A stretch of DNA of 64,000 nucleotides. It comes from Actinopolyspora mzabensis. GTDB lineage: Bacteria; Actinomycetota; Actinomycetes; Mycobacteriales; Pseudonocardiaceae. A program made the position numbers and the translations under genes. The notes below the pieces were generated by a model. That model was not told the origin of the DNA. It saw only the letters and a program-made list of their open reading frames with translations, and did no database searches. Positions 49,765 through 60,405 of this stretch are shown here, piece by piece. Numbering within the stretch: the stretch's first letter is position 1; every line of letters begins with the position of its first letter. The DNA lies in NCBI RefSeq assembly GCF_900101095.1, contig NZ_FNFM01000007.1, positions 1 to 64,000 on the forward strand, written 5' to 3'.

Positions 49765-50458
49765 CCCGGCTTTCACTGTCACCCCCGACACTGCCACCTT
49801 CGACACTGCCACCTCCGACTACCGCCCGAACGTGTCGGCCCGCCGCCCGACACGGACATTTCCGATATTACCGGAGAAATGTGTACTCGGAGTAAACCAA
49901 AAGTAACCCGAAAGGATGGAAAAACACCGCGGGAGACAGTGGCCGCGATAAACCTGAAAATTTACTCAGGTCAGCGGGATGACAGAAAAAACAATACCAC
50001 TTTCGTGTGTAAGCTATCACACAGCACACGAGCGACTGCTTCCCAAATAATAGGAATACACGAAAAGACTACATCTTCCTTGGTTTCCCGCTCGATCCCG
50101 GCAGGGCGGCCCGAACAGCGGTTCCCCCAGCGTCGAGTCTCCCGCGCCGAGTCTCCAATGCCGATGCCACAGCGGCGACTCCACAGCGGCGATTGCCCGG
50201 TGAGCCGGTTCCCCGGTGACGGCTTTCCGCACACGAGGCCCATGCGAGGGTTCCGCACAGCCCTACCGGAACGGGGTTGCAACACGGGAAGTCCGAGGTT
50301 TTGCCCGGTAGGCGCGTGGGTTTGCCCGGTAGGCGCGTGCGAGGTGGCGGGCACGGGAGCTTCGGACGGCCGGCTCCCGTTCGGAACCGGCCCCCGAGAG
50401 AGGTTCTCCTGTCCGTGGCGGACGAAAACGCGGTCGCGCGCCCCGGGAGTGGTCGCGT
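49765..50458. other. Non-coding stretch with an AT-rich patch and short tandem repeats
   Basis: About 700 bases. From about 49860 to 50080 the composition is distinctly AT-richer than anywhere else in the window. It includes a GTGTG/CACAC dyad near 50005-50022. Farther on are small tandem repeats: CCACAGCGGCGA twice near 50168-50193, and an 18-base unit repeated with a period of 21 at 50301-50339. No supportable gene. It may be regulatory or the remnant of acquired DNA. Confidence 0.5.
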
Positions 50459-51664
50459 TCAGCGAAAGGCCGGATACGGCCGCAACTCCAGCGCTCCGGA
50501 ACCGAATCGTTCCACCAGCGCCTGAACCATCCGCTCCGCGTACTCGGCGATCTCCGGCATGTCGTTGGCAGCGGCGTCCTTGCCCAAGCGCTGCCAACGG
50601 TCGGCGAGCGCGGTGCTTCGACGCGGCGAAGGCATGTGGGCGTCGATGGGACCGTCCAACTGACCGTCCCGTGGTAGGAACCACCAGGTCGACACCCAGA
50701 CCCAGAGCAGCTGCGCGTCCAGCAGCCGAGGCAGCAGCACGGCGTCGTCGTCCAGGTCCGACCACACCTCGACGATCTCCGAACGCCAGGTGGCGAGCAT
50801 GTTGTCCACCAGCCCCGCGGGCATGGCGTACGAACACCAGGAGGAGGGGAACGGGAACTGCAGATAGGCGGCATCCAGCGCTATGTCACGGACGCACGCC
50901 CATTCGAAGTCCAGAAACCGCACCCCGTTACCCGTCACCAGACTGTTGTCCGGGCAGATGTCGGAGGGGCTGAAGGAGCGGTACTTGGTCGAGCCCAACA
51001 GCCCGGCGGCGGAATCGAGTCGTGCTCGCACCTGCTCGGGCAACGACAGATCGAGGGTGTTGGCCAACAGCTCGGGAAGCTCCCGCAACGAGCGCTGGAT
51101 GTCGTCGGCGACCGGATCGGTCCACGACTCGAGCCCGAGCCTGCGCATCAGAGCGTCGAAGTCGGCCTCCCTGCCCGCCATCGAGGTGTGCAGCCTGCCC
51201 AGCGCACGAGCCCAGGCCAACAACGAGCGCTCGGCGGCACGTGGATCGTCGGCGAACAGCACGTCGGCCAGGTTCGCGCCGCGACCGAGGTCCTCCAGAA
51301 CCAACAGCCGCTTCTCGGTGTCCTGGGCGATCAGTTCCGGCCCGACGCGCAGTTCCGGTGGAAGTGCGGTGGCCAGCTGACAACTTGCCGCCTCGTGGGC
51401 ATACGGATCCGAATGGCCCTTGCCGGGAACCGTTCCGTAATGCTTGATCACGAGCGTGCGCGGCAACTCGAACGGTGTCTCGGCGACACGAACCCGCATC
51501 ACGACCGACCGGCCGCTGCCGCCCAGGTCCTCCGGGTCGGCGAGCCGGACGGGTGCCCCCATTCTCCGGGTGAGCACGGTCTCCGCAGTACCGAGCGTAT
51601 CGGTAACCTCCGCACTCGCGGGCACACGAACCTCCGGCGGACCGGTGGTGATTTCCACGCTCAT
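50459..51664 (-). CDS. APH-fold phosphotransferase (aminoglycoside-phosphotransferase family)
   Basis: 401 aa. Kinase-like APH fold: IKHYG holds the N-lobe lysine, RLLVLEDLGRGANLADVL the hinge, and the catalytic loop SPSDICPDNSL keeps Asp and Asn of the Brenner motif, though the usual His before the Asp is replaced (PSD instead of HGD). VRFLDFEWACVRDIALDAAY supplies the metal-binding Asp. The family includes drug-resistance kinases, choline and homoserine kinases; the substrate here is unknown. No resistance gene context. Confidence 0.85.
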   Translation of the reverse strand: MSVEITTGPPEVRVPASAEVTDTLGTAETVLTRRMGAPVRLADPEDLGGSGRSVVMRVRVAETPFELPRTLVIKHYGTVPGKGHSDPYAHEAASCQLATALPPELRVGPELIAQDTEKRLLVLEDLGRGANLADVLFADDPRAAERSLLAWARALGRLHTSMAGREADFDALMRRLGLESWTDPVADDIQRSLRELPELLANTLDLSLPEQVRARLDSAAGLLGSTKYRSFSPSDICPDNSLVTGNGVRFLDFEWACVRDIALDAAYLQFPFPSSWCSYAMPAGLVDNMLATWRSEIVEVWSDLDDDAVLLPRLLDAQLLWVWVSTWWFLPRDGQLDGPIDAHMPSPRRSTALADRWQRLGKDAAANDMPEIAEYAERMVQALVERFGSGALELRPYPAFR

Positions 51665-52323
51665 CGTCTCCAGACCCTACCGCCACCGCCCGCTGCTCGA
51701 CGGGCCTGACCGGTTAAGTTACACCCGACTCGGGTAACGGCCTTGCGTACCGACGGTACCCACAAGAACACCACCCTCAACGGTTACGCGGCCACCGATC
51801 GCTCGGCAACCCTTGCCACCGAGGTGAACTACCCGTTCCGACGACGAACCAATCACCACAGTGGTTGCACGATGTTTTTCACTCGTTACTGCCCGGCGTG
51901 CCACCCACCTACGCTCCTGGATGGCAGCACGGAGACCGACGACGGGCGGCTCCGAAAGACGAGAACACTCCCGAAAACGGGAACAACCCGAAAGACCAGA
52001 AAATTCCGAACGCCAAACGGCCGATATTTCGCCACCGACCGTAGACGGTGTGCCGCCACGGACGTAACGGGTATTCACGCGATCGGAGTATCAGTTGACG
52101 CTGTGGAACCGTCCGGATCGGAAAGCTCTTCCCGCCGGCGCCGAGGAGAACATCATCCGCAGCCGGAGCACCGGGTGAGAGCGTGCTCACCCCGGGCTCG
52201 GCTGCTCGTTTGCCCATCGGGGTGACACGAAACGACTCACCACCACGAACACGCACCGTGACTCAGCGACACCCGGCGACACGGCGCAACACTTCCCGAG
52301 CGAACGGGAACGGCCAACGTAAG
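51665..52323. other. Intergenic region between aspS and the APH-fold gene
   Basis: About 660 bases. I find no gene with a credible start and composition. One small hairpin, TCCCG-AAAA-CGGGA, lies at 51969-51982. The region should hold the APH gene promoter and the 3' end of the aspS transcript. Confidence 0.45.
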
Positions 52324-54123
52324 TCAGGAGCCCGCCACCTGATCGGTTTCCCCGCCGCCCCGCCGGGTGGGCTTGGCGTCCACCCCGGCCTCCTTGCGCT
52401 GCGCCGCGGTGATGGGCGCGGGAGCACCGGTGAGCGGGTCGAACCCGTTGCCGCTCTTCGGGAAGGCGATGACCTCACGCAACGACTCCGCGCCGCTCAG
52501 CAGCATGCAGATGCGGTCCCACCCGAAGGCCACACCACCGTGCGGCGGCGGGCCGTACCGGAATGCCTCCAACAGGAAACCGAACTTCTCGTCGGCCTCC
52601 TCCTTGGAGATACCGAGCACCTCGAACACTCGCTGTTGCATCTCCCAGCGATGGATACGAACGGAACCACCGCCGATCTCGTTACCGTTGCACACGAGAT
52701 CATAAGCGCTGGCCAACGCCTTCTCCGGGTTCTGCTCGAAGCTGTCGGCCCACTCCGGTACCGGCGCGGTGAAGGGATGGTGCACAGCGGTGTAGCGACC
52801 GGCGCCGACTGCCACGTCGTCGCTGTCGTCGACGGACTCGAACATGGGGGCGTCCACGATCCACACGAACGACCAGGCGTCGTGGTCGACGAGTCCGCAG
52901 TTCTCCGCGACCTCCAGCCGGACCGCCCCGAGCAGCGCGCGCGAGGGTCCGGGCTGCCCCGCCGCGAAGAACACGCAGTCCCCCGGGGAAGCGCCGACTG
53001 CCTTGGCCAGCCCGTCACGCTCCGGTTCCGAGAGGTTCTTGGCCACCGGCCCGGACAGTGTGCCGTCGGCGCCGACCAGCACGTAGGCCAGCCCCTTCGC
53101 GCCGCGCTGCTTGGCCCACTCCTGCCAGGCATCCAGCTGCCTGCGGGGCTGGTCGGCACCACCCGGCATGACCACGGCACCGACGTAGGGAGCCTGGAAG
53201 ACTCGGAAGGGGGTATCGCGGAAGTAGTCGGTCAACTCGGTCAGTTCCACACCGAACCGCAGGTCCGGTTTGTCCGTCCCGTAGCGCGCCATCGCCTCGG
53301 CGTAGGGCAACCGGGGAATCGGAGCGGGAATCTCGTGGTCGGCCAGTTCGCGCCACAGCGCGCGGATCACCCGTTCGCTGATGTCGATGACGTCCTCGGC
53401 GTCCACGAAGCTCATCTCGACGTCGAGCTGGGTGAACTCCGGCTGGCGATCGGCGCGGAAGTCCTCGTCACGGTAGCAGCGGGCGATCTGGAAGTAACGC
53501 TCCAGACCACCGACCATCAGCAGCTGCTTGAACAACTGCGGCGACTGTGGCAACGCGTACCAGCTGCCGGGCTGCAGCCTCGCCGGGATGAGGAAGTCAC
53601 GGGCGCCCTCCGGGGTGGAGCGCGTCATCGTGGGGGTCTCCACCTCGACGAACTCGCGGCCGTGCAGCACCTCCCGCGCGATGCGGTTGGCCTCGCTGCG
53701 CATCCTGATCGCCTTCGCGGGCCCGGGGCGGCGCAGATCCAGGTAGCGGTGCCGCAGCCGGACGTCCTCGCCCACGTCCAGGTGCTCGTCCACCGGGAAG
53801 GGCAGCGGAGCCGACTCGGAGAGCACCTCGAGGTCGGTGGCGGTCACCTCGATGGCACCCGTCGCGATCTCCGGGTTCTCGTTGCCCTCCGGGCGAAGCG
53901 AGATCTCCCCGGTGACGCGGACGCAGAACTCGGCGCGCAACCGGTGGGCGCGCTCCGCCATCTCACCCTCGCGGAAGACCACCTGAGCCACTCCCGAGGC
54001 ATCACGCAGATCGATGAAGATCACTCCACCGTGATCACGGCGACGCGCCACCCATCCGGCGAGGGTGACGGACTGCCCGGCTTGGTCGGCACGGAGCGAG
54101 CCGGCCTCGTGCGTGCGCATCAC
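52324..54123 (-). CDS. aspS: Aspartyl-tRNA synthetase
   Basis: 599 aa from a GTG at 54123 (an ATG follows at once). Class IIb enzyme: N-terminal OB anticodon-binding domain beginning [15 protein letters not shown], catalytic segments [20 protein letters not shown] and motif 3 [13 protein letters not shown], and the GAD insertion domain of bacterial AspRS. AAGGAG lies ten bases before the GTG. It ends in a short Lys/Arg/Gly tail. The upstream frame beyond the GTG shows no similarity. Confidence 0.97.
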   Translation of the reverse strand: MMRTHEAGSLRADQAGQSVTLAGWVARRRDHGGVIFIDLRDASGVAQVVFREGEMAERAHRLRAEFCVRVTGEISLRPEGNENPEIATGAIEVTATDLEVLSESAPLPFPVDEHLDVGEDVRLRHRYLDLRRPGPAKAIRMRSEANRIAREVLHGREFVEVETPTMTRSTPEGARDFLIPARLQPGSWYALPQSPQLFKQLLMVGGLERYFQIARCYRDEDFRADRQPEFTQLDVEMSFVDAEDVIDISERVIRALWRELADHEIPAPIPRLPYAEAMARYGTDKPDLRFGVELTELTDYFRDTPFRVFQAPYVGAVVMPGGADQPRRQLDAWQEWAKQRGAKGLAYVLVGADGTLSGPVAKNLSEPERDGLAKAVGASPGDCVFFAAGQPGPSRALLGAVRLEVAENCGLVDHDAWSFVWIVDAPMFESVDDSDDVAVGAGRYTAVHHPFTAPVPEWADSFEQNPEKALASAYDLVCNGNEIGGGSVRIHRWEMQQRVFEVLGISKEEADEKFGFLLEAFRYGPPPHGGVAFGWDRICMLLSGAESLREVIAFPKSGNGFDPLTGAPAPITAAQRKEAGVDAKPTRRGGGETDQVAGS

Positions 54124-54473
54124 GGCTGCTGATCTCCTTACGAAGTGAATCGGGTGGTCGTCCGGAGCGGGACCACTCCAGGCTAGCCAACGCCGACCAC
54201 CGACCGTGCACCAGGTTTCGGGTCGCCACCGTGCACGCGGCCCGACGTAGCACACCCGAATGTCACGACGATCGGGAAGGGATGGGAAATCGAACGGGTC
54301 ATTTCCCGCACGGAGCGAACCGTGCTCCCGACAGCACCACGGGAAACCTCGCCACCGCGACCGAATCGGTAACGTTCATCTCCAGGGGACGTCGAATTCC
54401 CGCAATCTCGTTGCACGAACGTGATCAGTGCAATTAGCGTTCCGCGGGAGGCCAGCAAGCACGAGGAGTGGTA
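54124..54473. other. Divergent promoter region of aspS and the XRE-type regulator
   Basis: 350 bases with no supportable gene, carrying the promoters for aspS (minus) and the helix-turn-helix protein (plus). AT content is raised near 54290-54440. I could not settle on a single -35/-10 pair. Confidence 0.4.
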
Positions 54474-55544
54474 ATGGTCGTCCCCCGCACCCGAACACCC
54501 TCCACAGCATCCCCGTTAACCGGACACGAGCACCGACAACTGTCCCCCGAGCTGTCCAAGCTGCTGCGGACCGGCCCGTTCGACGTCGCGCTGCGAGCCG
54601 CGATCCGTTCGAGCAGACTCAGCCTGGAGCGCATTCAGCATCGGCTGCGTGCCAGAGGCACCCCGGTGAGCATCACCGCGCTGAGTTACTGGCAATCCGG
54701 ACGTCGCAGACCGGAACGACCGGACTCACTGGTGGCGCTGCGCGCGCTGGAGGACGTGCTCGGCGTGCCGGACGGCTCGCTGTCGGCGCTGTTGGGCCCC
54801 CCGAAGCCGAGGGGCCGCAACCGGGAGGAGCCCTCGGCGCCGACGCTGGCCACGCTCTGGTCCGACAACGCCTCGGCCGCCGGGCTGCTCAGCAGACTGG
54901 ACACCAGCGCGGACGGTCACCTCACACGGCTGAGCCAGCACGACGTACTCGAGATCGACTCGGCGGGCAAGCAGCGAGTCCTGCGGGTACGCCAGCTGGT
55001 CCAGGCGGAGCGCAACGGGGTGGATCGTTGGGTGACCGTCTTCGACAACGCGGGCAGCGGTGTGGCACCTCCCAACATCAACGCCTCGCATGGCTGCACT
55101 CTCGGCCGGACGCTCTCGGACCACCGCAACGGGGTGGTCGCGGCGGAGTTGCTGTTCGACCACTGCCTGGAAAAAGGCGAGACCGCGCTGCTGGAGTACG
55201 AGATCACCCACGGCCCGAACGGTCTGGTGGGGACCGAACAGGACCACACGTACTCGCGCAGGTTCCGGCTGCCCGTGCGGGAGTACCTGGTGGAACTGTG
55301 GTTCGACCCGGACAATCCACCCGCACACTGCGAGAGTTTCACCGCCCGACCGGACGGTTCGGAGTTGGGAACCGCCAAGCCGATGTCGATCGATCCGCGC
55401 GGCCGCACCCACGCCGTGGCACTGGACTTCGGTCTCGGCGCGTTCTGCGTGAGATGGCAACCCGTTCAGCCGACGCCGAGGGCGAACGGAGTTCCCGGCC
55501 TCGCGAGCCGACCGCCCGCGGCACTGGCCCAACGACTCGGATGA
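54474..55544 (+). CDS. XRE-type helix-turn-helix protein of unknown role
   Basis: 356 aa from the ATG at 54474, with GAGGAG five bases upstream. Residues about 35-100 form a helix-turn-helix (FDVALRAAIRSSRLSLERIQ; TPVSITALSYWQSGRRRPER; ALRALEDVLGVPDGSLSALL). The C-terminal 230 residues are a mixed, probably beta-rich domain with repeated Asp/His segments and no motif I can name. Likely a DNA-binding regulator with an unidentified sensor domain. Divergent from aspS and convergent with the radical SAM gene. Confidence 0.85.
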   Translation: MVVPRTRTPSTASPLTGHEHRQLSPELSKLLRTGPFDVALRAAIRSSRLSLERIQHRLRARGTPVSITALSYWQSGRRRPERPDSLVALRALEDVLGVPDGSLSALLGPPKPRGRNREEPSAPTLATLWSDNASAAGLLSRLDTSADGHLTRLSQHDVLEIDSAGKQRVLRVRQLVQAERNGVDRWVTVFDNAGSGVAPPNINASHGCTLGRTLSDHRNGVVAAELLFDHCLEKGETALLEYEITHGPNGLVGTEQDHTYSRRFRLPVREYLVELWFDPDNPPAHCESFTARPDGSELGTAKPMSIDPRGRTHAVALDFGLGAFCVRWQPVQPTPRANGVPGLASRPPAALAQRLG

Positions 55545-55691
55545 GGTGGGTAACGCTCCCACGCGGCGGAGGCCCGAGTTCGTGCCGGGCGCTACCGGGC
55601 CGCACGGCGCGGCCGGCCCCCTCCCCTCGCGTCCGGGCCTCCCCTGACACCGCGAACCGACGCCGGTGACACCGCACTGACGACCGGCGCT

Positions 55692-55711
55692 GGCACGGCT
55701 CCGTTGCCGTG
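55692..55711. terminator. Small stem-loop between convergent genes
   Basis: GCACGG (55692-55697) pairs with CCGTGC (55706-55711) around an eight-base loop, between the ends of the XRE-type gene and the radical SAM gene. Weak but suitably placed terminator candidate. Confidence 0.4.
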
Positions 55712-55753
55712 CGCGCGAAACGACCACTCTGCCCTCCACCGGCACGGTAGGGA

Positions 55754-56899
55754 TCAGAGCAGGCTGAGCTGCTCGGGCGCGGCTTCGGAAACGGTGTGTT
55801 CCGGGGTCTGGCGTGCCCCGCTGCCGGGGCGGCGGGGCATCCCGTGTGCGCGGCAGGCCTGTTCCACCAGCTCCACCACTTCTCGCTGGTAGGACTCGGG
55901 GGCGTAGGCACTGTTGCGGTACAGCCGCGCATAGCGCGGAACCAGCGACGGATACTCACGTTGCAGCCAGGCGCGATACCACTCGCGGGCACCGGGGCGG
56001 AGATGGAGCGGCAACGGGGTGATGCTTTTCGCCCCTGCCTCGACCAGCGCCCCCACCGTGCGGTCGATCTGCTCCGGTGAATCGCTGAGCCCGGGCAGGA
56101 TCGGGGCGAGCAACACCGAACAACCGATCCCGGACTCGGCGAAGCGCCGAACCACATCCAGTCGCCGGGCGGGCGCGGGAGTACCCGGTTCGACCGTCCG
56201 CCAGAGCCGCTCGTCGAGCGAACCGATGGACACCGCGACCGAAACATCGGTCACAGCAGCCGCCGACTCGATGAGATCGCGATCGCGCAGAATCAGCGTC
56301 GACTTCGTGAGGATCGAGAACGGGTTGGCACGCTCGGTCAGCGCGGTGATGACGTCCCGCATCAACGCGTAACGCCCCTCGGCACGCTGGTAGGGATCGG
56401 TGTTGGTTCCCATCGCCACCGGTTCACCGCGCCACTTCGGGCTCGCCAACTCGCGGCGCAGCAGTTGTCCGGCGTTGACCTTGACCACGATCTTGCTGTC
56501 GAAATCGTGCCCACTGTCCAGGTCGAGATAGGTGTGGGTGTTGCGGGCGAAGCAGTAACGACACGCGTGACCGCAACCCCGGTAGGGGTTCAGGGTCCAC
56601 TCGAACGGAACACCGGACTCCCCCGGCACCCGGTTGAGGATCGACTTCGCCCGGATCTCGATGGCGTAGGCGTCCGCCGTGCCCGCCTCGATCGGCACCG
56701 GCTCGGGCAGTCGCAGCCCCGCGCCCACCCGGCGATCGCCGCTCGGCGACCGTTCTGGTGCCACGGGTTCCGGTGACACGCCCAGGTCCAGCTCGGCCGT
56801 CTCGCCACGGCCAGTGGAGGTGCCCGCTCGCCCCGAAGGACCGCTCGGCGGGGCGATCCGTTGCCTCTCCCAACGCACGACCCCTATTCGAACACGCAT
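55754..56899 (-). CDS. Radical SAM protein, Rv2578c/SplB-like family
   Basis: About 381 aa. The radical SAM cluster motif C-x3-C-x2-C is present as RGCGHACRYCFARNTHTYLD, after the family signature TLNPYRGC. Later blocks include VAMGTNTDPYQRAEGRYALM and SILTKSTLILRDRDL. Mycobacterial Rv2578c lies in the same aspS-hisS neighbourhood. The reaction is unknown; resemblance to spore photoproduct lyase is distant. Start uncertain: ATG 56899, or GTG 56878 closer to the conserved VRWERQ. Confidence 0.88.
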   Translation of the reverse strand: MRVRIGVVRWERQRIAPPSGPSGRAGTSTGRGETAELDLGVSPEPVAPERSPSGDRRVGAGLRLPEPVPIEAGTADAYAIEIRAKSILNRVPGESGVPFEWTLNPYRGCGHACRYCFARNTHTYLDLDSGHDFDSKIVVKVNAGQLLRRELASPKWRGEPVAMGTNTDPYQRAEGRYALMRDVITALTERANPFSILTKSTLILRDRDLIESAAAVTDVSVAVSIGSLDERLWRTVEPGTPAPARRLDVVRRFAESGIGCSVLLAPILPGLSDSPEQIDRTVGALVEAGAKSITPLPLHLRPGAREWYRAWLQREYPSLVPRYARLYRNSAYAPESYQREVVELVEQACRAHGMPRRPGSGARQTPEHTVSEAAPEQLSLL

Positions 56900-57000
56900 T
56901 CGAACCGCTGTCCAGTCGGGGGCACCGCCCCACACGAAGCTGTGCCGGGCTCGTCGGAAGGCGGGAAAAACCGGAGAAGCCGCGGTCGTACCATGATGCG

Positions 57001-58398
57001 GTGCCGTCCCCCGAAGATTCCGCCAACGGCATCCCGAGCACTCCTCCCACCGGCCACGGTCACGGCCACGGTCATTCCGCTCCGAGCGCCTCCCGACGCA
57101 CCCGGCGGCTGCTCGCCGCGGTGCTGACGCCCTTCGCGTTGGCCGCCGTGACAGGGGCGGTCCTGCTGTATCCCTTCGGGCAGCACTCCGCCCCGGAGGC
57201 GAAACCGGGCTTTACCCGCAACCCGGTGGACGGTGTCGTGGTCGCGGCACGCACCGGATCCTGCACCACGGGCGGGACCTCCGGCCAGGGCACCGGAGGC
57301 TCGGGGAACTGCGTGCTGCTTCGCGTCGAACTGCACGGCGGCCCGGCGTCGGGGAGCACGATCGAACAACGAGTGCCCGACGAGCCGACCACCCCGGAAT
57401 TCGGTGTGGGAGACGAGATCGTGCTCTCCTACTCCGGCGACTCGCCACGCGAGTCCACCTCGTACCGGATCGTGGACTACCAACGGGGCGGCTGGCTACT
57501 GGTGCTGGTCGGCCTGTTCGCCGCGTCGGTGATCGCGCTGGGACGCGTCAAGGGAGCGGCCTCCCTGCTGGCGCTGACGCTGACGATGACCGTGCTGCTC
57601 GGATTCGTGCTTCCCGCCATTCTCTCCGGAGCCGGCCCCCTGCTGGTCGCCGTGGTGGCAGCCGGCCTGATCATGTTCTGCGTGCTCTACGCGACGCACG
57701 GCGTCTCGGCACGGACCTCGACCGCCGTGCTCGGCACCCTGGCGAGTCTGAGTCTGATCGGCCTGCTCAGCGCGGGGTTCGCCGCGCTGACCGGACTGAC
57801 CGGACTGGACGAGTCCACTTCGTCCCTGATAAGCGCCCTGGGGCACGACATCGACGCTCGGGGGCTGCTGCTGGCCGGGGTCGTGATCGGGGCGCTGGGA
57901 GTACTCGACGACGTGACCGTTACGCAGACCAGCGCGGTTTGGGAACTGCACCACGCCAACCCACGGTTGCGTTGGCGGGAACTGTACTCGGCCGCGCTGC
58001 GGATCGGTCGGGACCACGTGGCGTCCTCGGTCAACACGCTCGTGCTGGCCTACGCGGGCACGGCGCTCCCGCTGTTGTTGACCTACAAGCTGTCCGGCCA
58101 GTCGTTCGGGGACATCGCCACCACCCAGGACGTGGCCCAGGAAATCGTGCGCACCCTGGTGGGCAGTCTGGGCCTGATCGCCGCCGTGCCGCTGACCACC
58201 GCCATCGCCGCGACGGTGGTGCTGAGCGAGAACGACACGCGGGACGGGGCCGGGGACGGTTCGGGGGCGCGTTCCGAGGAGCGGCGGGCGGACACTTACG
58301 GGGTGCTCGACGTGGTGCGCCGAGCCGCCGCGGAGGGCTCGACGCGTGCGGTGCTCGGCGCGGCGAGACCACGCCGCGGTTCCCGTTCGCGCCACTGA
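57001..58398 (+). CDS. YibE/F-like multipass membrane protein
   Basis: 465 aa from the GTG at 57001. A His/Gly-rich start (GHGHGHGH) precedes the first membrane helix. An extracytoplasmic loop follows with two cysteines in GSCTTGGTSGQGTGGSGNC, then about seven membrane helices, including VVIGALGVLDDVTVTQTSAV, which matches YibE/F proteins. Function unproven; the His-rich terminus might bind metal. Convergent with the following gene. Confidence 0.87.
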   Translation: MPSPEDSANGIPSTPPTGHGHGHGHSAPSASRRTRRLLAAVLTPFALAAVTGAVLLYPFGQHSAPEAKPGFTRNPVDGVVVAARTGSCTTGGTSGQGTGGSGNCVLLRVELHGGPASGSTIEQRVPDEPTTPEFGVGDEIVLSYSGDSPRESTSYRIVDYQRGGWLLVLVGLFAASVIALGRVKGAASLLALTLTMTVLLGFVLPAILSGAGPLLVAVVAAGLIMFCVLYATHGVSARTSTAVLGTLASLSLIGLLSAGFAALTGLTGLDESTSSLISALGHDIDARGLLLAGVVIGALGVLDDVTVTQTSAVWELHHANPRLRWRELYSAALRIGRDHVASSVNTLVLAYAGTALPLLLTYKLSGQSFGDIATTQDVAQEIVRTLVGSLGLIAAVPLTTAIAATVVLSENDTRDGAGDGSGARSEERRADTYGVLDVVRRAAAEGSTRAVLGAARPRRGSRSRH

Positions 58399-58450
58399 AG
58401 CCGCTCCACCGGTTCCCGCCCGTTCGGGGCGAACAGCCCGTCCAGCCGAC

Positions 58451-59095
58451 TCAGTCCAGCATGGCCACGAACTTCGCCACGTCGGTGTTGGCCACTCGCC
58501 GGGCAACGCCGCCCCCCGGAACCGCGGAGGCCAGTTTGTACAGCGGCCGGTCCGCCGCGGCGTCGCCGCGTGCCTCGGCCTTGAGCTGTGCCACGATCAG
58601 TTCCGAGAGCACCAGCGCGCGGGTGTCTCCGGTACCGGCCAACGTGTCGGCCAGCCGCCGCAGCGCGTAGACACCGAGTTCCTTCCCACCGGTACCCGCG
58701 TACATCGCCAGCGCCACGTTCAACGTGCGGTGCCGGGGCGGCCCGGTGACGACCAGGCTGATCGTGCGGGTGCCCCGGATATCGGTGATCAGCACGTCCA
58801 GCGCGGTGGCCGTCGACAGATCGACCCGCCGGGTGCCGAAGGCACGCGCCGCCACTTCGGTGCCGCGCAGCCAGTAGGTCTTGCGTGCCTCGCCGTAGGC
58901 CATCAGCAGCAGCGGCAGCGCCAGTACGACCAACGGGACGAAGAAACCGGCCACACCCGCGAACAGGCCCGCGATGCCGCCGATGGCCGCCCCGATCACG
59001 ACGGCGGCGACGGCGACACTGATCGCCCGCCTGCGGACGACGCGACGATCGAGCAGATCCAGCGTCACGGTCTCCTGGGACTGTTCCTCGCTCAT
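58451..59095 (-). CDS. Conserved membrane protein downstream of hisS
   Basis: 214 aa from the ATG at 59095, overlapping the hisS stop as ATGA. Two adjoining membrane helices (about residues 24-66) are followed by a soluble domain of about 140 residues. No family I can name. The ATGA coupling with hisS indicates co-translation. Confidence 0.82.
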   Translation of the reverse strand: MSEEQSQETVTLDLLDRRVVRRRAISVAVAAVVIGAAIGGIAGLFAGVAGFFVPLVVLALPLLLMAYGEARKTYWLRGTEVAARAFGTRRVDLSTATALDVLITDIRGTRTISLVVTGPPRHRTLNVALAMYAGTGGKELGVYALRRLADTLAGTGDTRALVLSELIVAQLKAEARGDAAADRPLYKLASAVPGGGVARRVANTDVAKFVAMLD

Positions 59096-60354
59096 CCGGA
59101 AAGCACCGTCCGCGCCTTCTCGACCACCGAGGACAGCGGGATGCTCTCCTGCTGCCCGCCGGAAAGGTCCTTCAGCTGCGCCGAGTCCTCGGCCAGATCC
59201 CGTTCTCCCAGTACCAGCGCGTAGCGGGCGCCGGAACGGTCGGCCGCCTTCATCGCCCCCTTCAGCCCCTTGCCGCCGTAGGCGATCTCCACTCTGATGC
59301 CCGCGTGCCGCAGCTGACCTGCCAGCGCCACCAGTCGACGCTTGGCCTGTTCGCCGAGCGGTACGCAGTAGATGTCGCAACGGGACTGGTCGCCGGGCTG
59401 CACCCCCTCCACCTCGCAGGCGAGCATGGTGCGGTCCAGGCCCAGTCCGAATCCCACCCCGGAGAGCTCGGCACCACCGAGATCGGCCATCAGCCCGTCG
59501 TAGCGACCGCCACCGCCGATGCCGGACTGCGCCCCGAGCCCGTCGTGCACGAACTCGAAGGTGGTCTTGGTGTAGTAGTCCAGTCCCCTGACCAGCCTGG
59601 GGTTCTCGGTGAACGGGACGTCGAGGTCACGCAGGTGCGCCTTGACCTGTTCGTAGTGCTCGGCGGCCTGCTCGGAGAGGTTGTCGGCCATCAGCGGGGC
59701 GTCGGCGACCATCTCGCGGACTTCCGGGCGTTTGTCGTCGAGCACCCGCAGCGGGTTGAGCTCCACCCGACGGCGCGTCTCCTCGTCCAGCGGCAACCCG
59801 CGCAGGAACTCCTGCAGCTTGGCCCGGTACTCCGGACGGCACGTGCTGTCGCCCAGCGAGGTGAGCTCGATGCGGTGGCCGGTCAGCCCCAGTCTGCGGT
59901 AGCCCTCGTCGGCGACGGCGATCACCTCGGCGTCCAGCGCCGGATCGTCCACGCCGATGGCCTCCACGCCCACCTGCTGCAGTTGTCGATAGCGGCCTGC
60001 CTGCGGTCGCTCGTACCGGAAGAACGCCCCGCTGTAGTACAGCTTGAGCGGCAGCTGGCCACGATCGAGACCGTGTTCGATGACCGACCTGATCACACCC
60101 GCCGTGCCCTCGGGACGCAGCGTGATCGAACGTCCGCCCTGGTCGGGGAAGGTGTACATCTCCTTGCTGACCACGTCGGTGGACTCACCCACACCGCGTG
60201 CGAACAGCGCGGTGTCCTCGAACACCGGCAGCTCGATGTAACCGTACCCGGCACGGCGAGCGGCTTCACCGAGGGTGTCGCGCACCGCGAGGAATCGCGC
60301 CGATTCCGGGGGGTAGTACTCGGGAATGCCCTTGGGGGCGGCAAACGTACTCAT
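59092..60354 (-). CDS. hisS: Histidyl-tRNA synthetase
   Basis: 420 aa. Class II enzyme: motif 1 region [20 protein letters not shown], motif 2 [20 protein letters not shown], the His-specific [20 protein letters not shown] and motif 3 [14 protein letters not shown]-terminal anticodon-binding domain from about residue 325. ATG at 60354. Confidence 0.98.
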   Translation of the reverse strand: MSTFAAPKGIPEYYPPESARFLAVRDTLGEAARRAGYGYIELPVFEDTALFARGVGESTDVVSKEMYTFPDQGGRSITLRPEGTAGVIRSVIEHGLDRGQLPLKLYYSGAFFRYERPQAGRYRQLQQVGVEAIGVDDPALDAEVIAVADEGYRRLGLTGHRIELTSLGDSTCRPEYRAKLQEFLRGLPLDEETRRRVELNPLRVLDDKRPEVREMVADAPLMADNLSEQAAEHYEQVKAHLRDLDVPFTENPRLVRGLDYYTKTTFEFVHDGLGAQSGIGGGGRYDGLMADLGGAELSGVGFGLGLDRTMLACEVEGVQPGDQSRCDIYCVPLGEQAKRRLVALAGQLRHAGIRVEIAYGGKGLKGAMKAADRSGARYALVLGERDLAEDSAQLKDLSGGQQESIPLSSVVEKARTVLSG

Positions 60355-60405
60355 CGCTGACTTCTTCTGGTCTCGTCGGTCCTGGTGCTGGTTGTTCGAG
60401 GGCGG

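Noticed and set aside
50301-50339. Two 18-base identical units with a 21-base period, considered as a CRISPR-like or regulatory array
   Set aside because: Only two units with three-base spacers; more likely simple tandem duplication.
49971-50837. Minus-strand frame of 288 codons overlapping the end of the APH-fold gene
   Set aside because: It is mostly the shadow of the APH gene and of repetitive non-coding DNA; the APH frame has clear motifs and takes precedence.
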